DNA of 64,000 bases, taken from Planctomycetota bacterium. Lineage in GTDB: Bacteria; Planctomycetota; Phycisphaerae; UBA1845. Positions 58,826 to 64,000 of the stretch are shown here, piece by piece (within the stretch, counting starts at the first letter, position 1; every line of letters starts with the position of its first letter). A program made the position numbers and the translations under genes. The notes beneath the pieces were generated by a model. The model searched no databases. It saw nothing but the letters and a program-made list of their open reading frames with translations, and was not told where the DNA came from. The stretch is taken from assembly GCA_016208685.1 (NCBI GenBank), contig JACQXM010000051.1:1-64000 (forward strand). The letters are read 5' to 3'.

Positions 58826-59827
58826 ATGGCCGACGTGCTCGATCAAAGCGAAGTGGATGCCCTGCTGGCGGCGGTGGAGGCCGGCGGCGTGGAAACCGCC
58901 GGCGGTGAGGTCGCCCCCCGCGCCCCCGTCCGTCGCGAAGTCCACGTCTACGACTTCAAACGTCCGGAGCGCGTGAGCAAGGAGCAGATGCGCGCCCTGG
59001 AGGGCATGCATGAGTCCTTCGCGCGCAACCTGGGTGCCTCGCTCTCCGGCTTCCTGCGCACCATCGTGGAGATCCGGGTGGCGACGGCGGAGCAACTCAC
59101 CTACAGCGAGTTCATCTACTCCCTGCCCAACCCAACCAACTTCAACCTGCTCACCGTCGAACCGCTGGAAGGGCAGGTGTGCCTGGAGATCAGCCCGCTG
59201 ATCATCTACCCCATCATCGACCGCCTCCTAGGCGGTTCGAACTCGGAGCTGTTCATCCCGCAGCGTCCGCTGACCATGATCGAGCAGCGCTTGGTAGGCC
59301 GGATCACGGAACGAGCCCTGGCGTCTCTCACCGAGGCCTGGCGCGAGCTGGTGGAGGTGAACTTCAAGATCGCCGAAGTGGAGAGCAACCCGCACCTGGT
59401 GCAGATCGTGGCCCCCAACGAAATCGTGGTGGTCATCGGTTTCGAGATCAAGATGAGCGGCCGGGCCGGCACCATGAGCCTGTGCCTTCCCTTCACCGTG
59501 ATCGAGCCGATGATGGAGAAGCTCGTGAATCAGGGTTGGGTGGCCTATCAGCGCCGGGCGGCGGTCGCCGACCGTTCCGAGGACATCGCCCGTGCCATCG
59601 GCGTGACACACGTCAACATGGCTGCCTATCTTGCCGAGACCACCATGACCGTGCGCGAACTTCTGACCCTGCAAGTGGGGGACATCGTGCAGACTGCCAA
59701 GCCCATCCGCGGCGACATCATCCTCCAGGTCGAGGGCGAGAACAAATTCGCCGGCAAGCTGGGGCGGCACAAGGACCACCTCGCGATTCGCATCACACGC
59801 CCCGCGGAGGTGGAGGAGCCGTTGTAG
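58826..59827 (+). CDS. fliM: Flagellar motor switch protein FliM
   Basis: 333 residues. LDQSEVDALLAAVEAG is the conserved N-terminal CheY-P-binding peptide. YDFKRPERVSKEQMRALEGMHESFARNLGASLSG, the middle domain and MTVRELLTLQVGDIVQTAKPIRG in the C-terminal SpoA domain are all present. It is the central part of the switch complex (FliG-FliM-FliN). No other flagellar gene is within the window, although fliM is normally in a flagellar operon. The 3' end overlaps the YbaK-like gene by 35 bp in convergent orientation. Confidence 0.95.
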   Translation: MADVLDQSEVDALLAAVEAGGVETAGGEVAPRAPVRREVHVYDFKRPERVSKEQMRALEGMHESFARNLGASLSGFLRTIVEIRVATAEQLTYSEFIYSLPNPTNFNLLTVEPLEGQVCLEISPLIIYPIIDRLLGGSNSELFIPQRPLTMIEQRLVGRITERALASLTEAWRELVEVNFKIAEVESNPHLVQIVAPNEIVVVIGFEIKMSGRAGTMSLCLPFTVIEPMMEKLVNQGWVAYQRRAAVADRSEDIARAIGVTHVNMAAYLAETTMTVRELLTLQVGDIVQTAKPIRGDIILQVEGENKFAGKLGRHKDHLAIRITRPAEVEEPL

Positions 59828-60308
59828 CCGCCACCGCGGCGCGACTCCCCTGAGTGGCGCGCAGCAGTTCCTCCGCCGTCGTTCGGAAGACGGCGTGCGG
59901 CGTTCCCGCCGCGGCCCACAAACAGGCGTACTGCCACAGGTCTTCATCCAGCAGCGTGCGAATAGAATTTACGTGCCCCACCGGTGGCACGCCGCCGATC
60001 GCGAATCCGGTATGCTCGCGCACGAACGAGGCGTCCGCCTTGGTGATCGGTTCGCCGACCAGCGCCGAGACCCGCGCCTCGTCGACGCGGCTGGCGCCGC
60101 TGGCGATCACCAGGATGGCTTCGCCTGAGCTGCGGCCGCGAAAGACGATCGATTTGGCGATCTGCGAAACGTGGCAGCCGAGGGCGTGGGCCGCCTCCGC
60201 CGCGGAGCGCGTCGAGGCGGGCAGTTCCAACACCTGCGAGGTCGCCCCGGCGCGCAGGAGCGCTTGCCGCACGCGTTCGATTCCGGCGCTGACCGGTGTT
60301 TCGCTCAT
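59793..60308 (-). CDS. YbaK/EbsC-family aminoacyl-tRNA deacylase
   Basis: 171 residues with the ProX/YbaK fold: GCHVSQIAKSIVFRG holds the conserved Lys52, and GFAIGGVPPVGH is the typical loop. These enzymes hydrolyse mischarged tRNA (Cys-tRNA-Pro or similar) in trans. Both ends overlap other genes: 35 bp convergently with fliM and 4 bp (ATGA) with the upstream nnrE-like gene. The C-terminal 20 residues are Ala/Pro-rich and encoded in the overlap with fliM. Confidence 0.9.
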   Translation of the reverse strand: MSETPVSAGIERVRQALLRAGATSQVLELPASTRSAAEAAHALGCHVSQIAKSIVFRGRSSGEAILVIASGASRVDEARVSALVGEPITKADASFVREHTGFAIGGVPPVGHVNSIRTLLDEDLWQYACLWAAAGTPHAVFRTTAEELLRATQGSRAAVAATTAPPPPRGV

Positions 60309-60994
60309 GCCGGCCCGCCTGCGATCTGCTCGACGAGTTCCCGCGGAGCGCCGATATCCGCGACCCTCACCCGACCGAGGTACGGGCGCGCCGCGGGACG
60401 CAGGAAGCCGACCTTCGAGGCTACGAAGGTGATCGTCCGGTCGGCGATGATCGTCACCGCCGATGGTAGGCCGGTTTCGCAGTCCAGGCCGGAGGGCACG
60501 TCCACGGCCACCGTCGCGCGCTTGCCGGCGGCGTTGAGGGACGCAATCAACTCCGCCATCGGACTTCGAACCTCGCCCGAAAAGCCGGTCCCCAACAGGG
60601 CGTCAACGAGGATTTCGTCGTCCGCCAGGCCGTGCGCGGCGGCGGCCTGGGCCGCGGCATCGAAGGCCAGGCGTCGGTCGAGATTCATGGCGGCGACGAT
60701 CCGCCAGTTGCTAAGCAAATCGGGCGTCATGCGCGACTCATCGCAAGTCATCAACAAACGCACCGACCAGCCGGCGTTGTGCAGGTGCCGCGCGATGACG
60801 CAGCCGTCGCCGCCGTTGTTGCCCGATCCGCAGACGATGAAGGCGCGTCCCGCGCTGCCGTACTCGGTGCCGATGATCTCCGCCGCGCTGCGCCCGGCGT
60901 TCTCCATGAGCAGCAGGCTGGGAATGCCGTAGCGCTCGACCGCGAGCCGATCCACGCGCCGAACCTGCTCACGGCTGAGCACGGGTGGTGTCAT
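60305..60994 (-). CDS. nnrE: NAD(P)H-hydrate epimerase (YjeF N-terminal domain only)
   Basis: 229 residues. The ATG at 60994 follows GAGGG. LLMENAGRSAAEII, VCGSGNNGGDGCVIARHLHNAGW and VDALLGTGFSGEVR are the substrate- and metal-binding blocks, with DVPSGLDCETG near the catalytic Asp. It epimerises R- to S-NAD(P)HX so that the separate dehydratase can repair it. The C-terminal kinase/dehydratase domain found in E. coli YjeF is absent, so the ADP/ATP-dependent partner must be elsewhere. The start overlaps nuoN by 26 bp and it precedes the YbaK-like gene. Confidence 0.93.
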   Translation of the reverse strand: MTPPVLSREQVRRVDRLAVERYGIPSLLLMENAGRSAAEIIGTEYGSAGRAFIVCGSGNNGGDGCVIARHLHNAGWSVRLLMTCDESRMTPDLLSNWRIVAAMNLDRRLAFDAAAQAAAAHGLADDEILVDALLGTGFSGEVRSPMAELIASLNAAGKRATVAVDVPSGLDCETGLPSAVTIIADRTITFVASKVGFLRPAARPYLGRVRVADIGAPRELVEQIAGGPA

Positions 60995-62639
60995 GGGCAT
61001 CCCTCGCCACGGGCGTGGCGGCCGCCGTGCCGCCGGCGCGGGTACGCGGACGCGGTTCCCCGCCGGAATCGGCACGCAACGGCGACGGCCCTCCGGCGTC
61101 CCAAGGTTGCACCGTGGTCACGCGCGTGCGACCGGCGGTGATCGAATCCCGCACGGCTGTCGACGCCTGTCGCGCGTGCAACATCAGCCCTGTCGGCCAG
61201 GCAAATATCAGGAGCACGGGGAGCGTGCACAGGGTCAGCCCGATGCGCACCGGAGCCCCGCCCGCAGGTGCCGCCGGCTCCACCTCCTTACCCATGTAGG
61301 CGACGGCAACGATGCGCAGGTAGTACGCGGCGCCGATGGCGGAGTTAACCACGCCCAGGATCGCCAGCGCCAGCAAGGGGCCATGGAAGTCATGGCTCGC
61401 GGGCACGGAGAAGGCACTGCTGAACACGTAGAGCTTGCCCAGGAACCCCGCCGTCGGGGGCAGGCCCATCAGGCTGAAGGCGCACACGGCCATGCCCAGC
61501 GTCGCCGCGGGGGCGCGGGCGGCGACACCGGCGATGTCGTCGAGCGTTTCCGCGTCCCGCTGCCCGATCCGCAAACCGGTAAGGAAGGCAAACACGCCGA
61601 GGTTCATGATCGCGTACACGGCGATGTAGAAGAGCAGCGCCACCACACCGTCGCGCATCGGCCCCTCGCCGGACGTCGGCCCCACGAGCAGGGCGACGAG
61701 CATGTACCCGGTGTGCGCGATGCTGGAGTAGGCGAGCATGCGCTTGACGTTGGTCTGGAGCAGGGCGACCACGTTGCCTGCGGTCATGGTGACGGCGGCG
61801 ACCGACCACAGCACCCAGAGCACCTCGCGCGGCAGCTCCCACTGGCAGGCGGCAAGCAGCTTCACCAGGGCGACGAACCCCGCGAACTTGGGAACGAAGC
61901 CCAGCAGGCCGGTGATCGGCGAGGCGGCGCCCTCGTAAACGTCCGGGGCGTAAACGTGGAAGGGGACGGCCGCGATCTTGAACGCCAGACCGGCGAACGT
62001 AAGAAGCAGCCCGATGAGCGCCGTCCCGCTTAGCATCCGCCCCGCGGGCAGCGACGAAATCACGCCCTCCGACGCCGCCTGGTGGATCGTCGTCGTTCCC
62101 GTGGCGCCGTAGAGGAAGCTCAGCCCGTAGGCCAGGATGGCCGCCGCCAGCGCGCCCAGGAAGAAGTATTTGACTGATGCCTCCGACGCGCGTGGGTCCA
62201 GGCGGCTTAAGGCGATGAGCACGTACGTAGGCACGCTGACCAGTTCGATGGTGAAAAACAGCACCACCCAATCGTTCGCGCTCGCCGTAAGCAGCACGCC
62301 CAGCAGCGAAAAGAGCAGCATCGCCACGTACTCGCCGCGTTCCTCCGCGGCCGGCTGATGCCAGCCGACGAGGACCAACAGCGTGCCGACCAGGAGCGTG
62401 ATTCCGCGAACGTAAAACGTCAGCGGCGTCGGCCACAGGCCCAGCGCCGGCTCCGCGGCCTTGGGAAGGCCGAGTGCAACGGCGGCGAAGAGCGCGGCGA
62501 GGATCACCAGCAGCCCCATCGCCGATTCCCACGCCCGCGACGGCGATCCGCGCCGCAGGCCGACCAGCAGCGTAAGGCACGCGCCGACGAGCAGGATCAG
62601 CTCAGGAGAGAAGTCGGTCAGGAAGCGGCTGCTATTCAT
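60969..62639 (-). CDS. nuoN: NADH-quinone oxidoreductase subunit N
   Basis: 556 residues from ATG 62639 (after GGGAGGCG), a polytopic antiporter-like proton-pumping subunit of complex I with about 14 helices. FTIELVSVPTYVLIAL is the family's conserved TM5 Glu segment; the quinone-pathway Lys region KMLAYSSIAHTGYMLVAL, LTFAGLAFKIAAVPFHVYAPDVYEGA and LMGLPPTAGFLGKLYVFS are all present. The C-terminus has an extension of about 80 residues rich in Arg, Gly and Thr beyond the last helix. Part of the nuo operon: overlaps nuoM by 8 bp and nnrE by 26 bp. Confidence 0.95.
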   Translation of the reverse strand: MNSSRFLTDFSPELILLVGACLTLLVGLRRGSPSRAWESAMGLLVILAALFAAVALGLPKAAEPALGLWPTPLTFYVRGITLLVGTLLVLVGWHQPAAEERGEYVAMLLFSLLGVLLTASANDWVVLFFTIELVSVPTYVLIALSRLDPRASEASVKYFFLGALAAAILAYGLSFLYGATGTTTIHQAASEGVISSLPAGRMLSGTALIGLLLTFAGLAFKIAAVPFHVYAPDVYEGAASPITGLLGFVPKFAGFVALVKLLAACQWELPREVLWVLWSVAAVTMTAGNVVALLQTNVKRMLAYSSIAHTGYMLVALLVGPTSGEGPMRDGVVALLFYIAVYAIMNLGVFAFLTGLRIGQRDAETLDDIAGVAARAPAATLGMAVCAFSLMGLPPTAGFLGKLYVFSSAFSVPASHDFHGPLLALAILGVVNSAIGAAYYLRIVAVAYMGKEVEPAAPAGGAPVRIGLTLCTLPVLLIFAWPTGLMLHARQASTAVRDSITAGRTRVTTVQPWDAGGPSPLRADSGGEPRPRTRAGGTAAATPVARDAHDTTRAQP

Positions 62640-64000
62640 AAGGCTCGCCTCCCGCCGGCGACCGGTAACTTGCGGTGGAGCCGGCACTAACGGCGACGGG
62701 CGTCTCGTCGCCGAGTAGGGCCGCCAACCCACTGCGATCCGAACCTGGCGTGTCCTGCGTATGGACTGTGGCCGCGGGGCTGCGCAGCACATGCTGCACC
62801 ACGGCGCCTTTGAAAGTGTCGAGCATGGGCTTGGGGTAGACGCCGATGAACACGCACGCCAGCGCGATGGGCGTCAGGATGCCGATCTCGCGCCCGGTCA
62901 AATCGCGACTCAATCCGGTCGCAGTATCCGGGGTATGGGGCGGCTCCTTGAGCGGCCCGAAGAGCACGCGCTGGCACATCCACAGCATGTAGACGGCGCC
63001 CAGGATGATCCCCCCGGCGGCGGGGATGACATAGCCGTACCCCAGCGGCCCGGCGGCGCGGCCGTCGAGCGTCAGACGCGAAGTGGCGGTTCCCAGCAGC
63101 ACCAGGAACTCACCGACGAAGCCGTTGAGCCCGGGCAGCCCGATGCTGCTGAGCGTGAAGAACACCAGAAAGAACGCCAGCCAGGGCATGGGTCGGGCCA
63201 GCCCGCCGATGGCTTCGATGTCACGTGTGTGGTAGCGCTCGTACAGAAAGCCCACGATGAGGAACAGCGCTCCGGTCGAAAGTCCGTGGTTGACCATGTA
63301 GAGCACCGCCCCGTTCACGCCCGCCACCTTCAGGCTGAACAGCCCCAACATGCAGAAACCTAGATGCGACACCGAGGAGTAGGCCACCAGTTTCTTGACG
63401 TCCCGCTGCACCCAGGCGGCCAGGGCGGCGTAGAGGATGCCGACAATCGCCAACACGGCCACCGCGGGCGCGAGCTGCCGCGCCGCGTCCGGGAGCATGG
63501 GGATGCTGATGCGGCAGAAGCCGTACGTGCCCAGTTTCAGCAGCACGCCGGCGAGAATCACGCTTCCCGCGGTCGGGGCCTCGGTGTGCGCCAGTGGCAG
63601 CCAGGTATGCACGGGGAACAGCGGAACCTTGATGGCGAACCCGGCGGCGAAGGCCAGGAAGAGCCACATCTGCACCCGCGGGGAGATGAACCCCGTCTGC
63701 CCCATGCGCGTCAGTTCCTCGATGTTGAGCGTGATGTACTGCGAGTCGGTGTAGGAGTAGTACGCCAGGTACACGATCCCCGCAAAGGTCAGCACGCTGC
63801 CCGAAAGGGTGTAGATGAAGAACTTGTTCGCCGCCCGCCGCCGTTCCGCCCCACCCCAAACGCCGATGAGCAGAAACAGCGGGATAAGCGTGAACTCGAA
63901 GAACACGTAGAAGAGCAGCAGGTCCAGGGCGCAGAACACGCCCGCCAGCGCCACCTGGAGCAGCAGTAATAGACTGTAGTACTCGCGCGTGCGCGTCCGC
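62632..64000 (-). CDS. nuoM: NADH-quinone oxidoreductase subunit M (partial, 5' end off the right edge)
   Basis: Open from the right edge; the GTG at 63954 is not the start, since upstream codons continue the family sequence (EYYSLLLLLQ before VALAGVFCALDLLLFYVFFE). FYVFFEFTLIPLFLLIGVWGG with its Glu, FAIKVPLFPVHTWLPLAHTEAP (Lys and His), KKLVAYSSVSHLGFCMLGLFS and LPGLNGFVGEFLVLLG are typical of NuoM, a proton-pumping antiporter-like subunit. The C-terminal 60 residues after GVYPKPMLDTFKGAV are hydrophilic and extended. Confidence 0.95.
   Translation of the reverse strand, partial: RTRTREYYSLLLLLQVALAGVFCALDLLLFYVFFEFTLIPLFLLIGVWGGAERRRAANKFFIYTLSGSVLTFAGIVYLAYYSYTDSQYITLNIEELTRMGQTGFISPRVQMWLFLAFAAGFAIKVPLFPVHTWLPLAHTEAPTAGSVILAGVLLKLGTYGFCRISIPMLPDAARQLAPAVAVLAIVGILYAALAAWVQRDVKKLVAYSSVSHLGFCMLGLFSLKVAGVNGAVLYMVNHGLSTGALFLIVGFLYERYHTRDIEAIGGLARPMPWLAFFLVFFTLSSIGLPGLNGFVGEFLVLLGTATSRLTLDGRAAGPLGYGYVIPAAGGIILGAVYMLWMCQRVLFGPLKEPPHTPDTATGLSRDLTGREIGILTPIALACVFIGVYPKPMLDTFKGAVVQHVLRSPAATVHTQDTPGSDRSGLAALLGDETPVAVSAGSTASYRSPAGGEPYE

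Noticed and set aside
1..64000. tRNA or rRNA genes
   Set aside because: I looked for tRNA-like acceptor and T-loop patterns and rRNA signatures by eye and found none; a tRNAscan-SE and Rfam search would settle it.

Overview
The window is high-GC bacterial DNA that most resembles a member of the Planctomycetota. The evidence is a combination of features: large secreted proteins ending in planctomycete-style dockerin/EF-hand signatures (1-1928, 52070-57061); an ECF sigma factor paired with a giant kinase-WD40 protein; an IPTVS C-terminal sorting signal; an FG-GAP/VCBS lipoprotein; and many short palindromic intergenic repeats. FliM, NuoM/N, FabI, AroA, LigA, TsaD and GlyS show a free-living heterotroph with a standard core. 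Taxonomy below phylum cannot be decided from this window.

Layout. 1-3.0 kb holds the 3'-truncated gene of a secreted beta-helix protein and a repeat-rich gap. 3.0-6.8 kb carries a LOG-family protein, ParB and a heavy-metal P-type ATPase. 7.4-11.3 kb is one FG-GAP lipoprotein. 11.9-17.3 kb carries thiol peroxidase, TsaD, a small Cys-rich exported protein, a thioredoxin-fold-like exported protein and a cyclic-2,3-DPG-synthetase-like GTPase. After a palindrome cluster (17.3-18.1 kb), a lower-GC block holds a DUF2513 protein, a DnaQ-TerB-BRCT exonuclease and an enlarged LigA. 22.5-25.0 kb is a trpS-scpA-ridA operon. 25.1-30.7 kb has a cysteine desulfurase, a receiver/GGDEF pair, FabI and an NTF2-like protein. 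30.7-35.1 kb has a LamG surface protein, an FRG-domain protein, GlyS with a repeat inserted in its coding sequence, and another repeat zone. 35.1-37.1 kb is ispE-spoVG.

The strongest candidate for an undescribed system is 37.4-47.7 kb. It is a tight plus-strand run of three SPFH/band-7 proteins (one with about six extra N-terminal membrane helices), an ABC ATPase, an ABC-2 permease with a large internal soluble domain, and a 659-residue membrane-anchored protein. A second ABC-2 permease is divergently transcribed next to it. Junctions overlap by a few bases, so the genes probably act as one membrane-microdomain/export machine.

47.7-57.1 kb holds an ECF sigma factor plus a zinc-finger/kinase/WD40 protein, divergent from a 1663-residue Cys-rich secreted protein. 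57.1-64 kb has aroA, a solitary fliM, a YbaK-type deacylase, the NAD(P)H-hydrate epimerase and the distal end of the nuo operon (nuoN, nuoM, cut by the right edge). All motif and domain calls were made by reading the translations; no database search was run.
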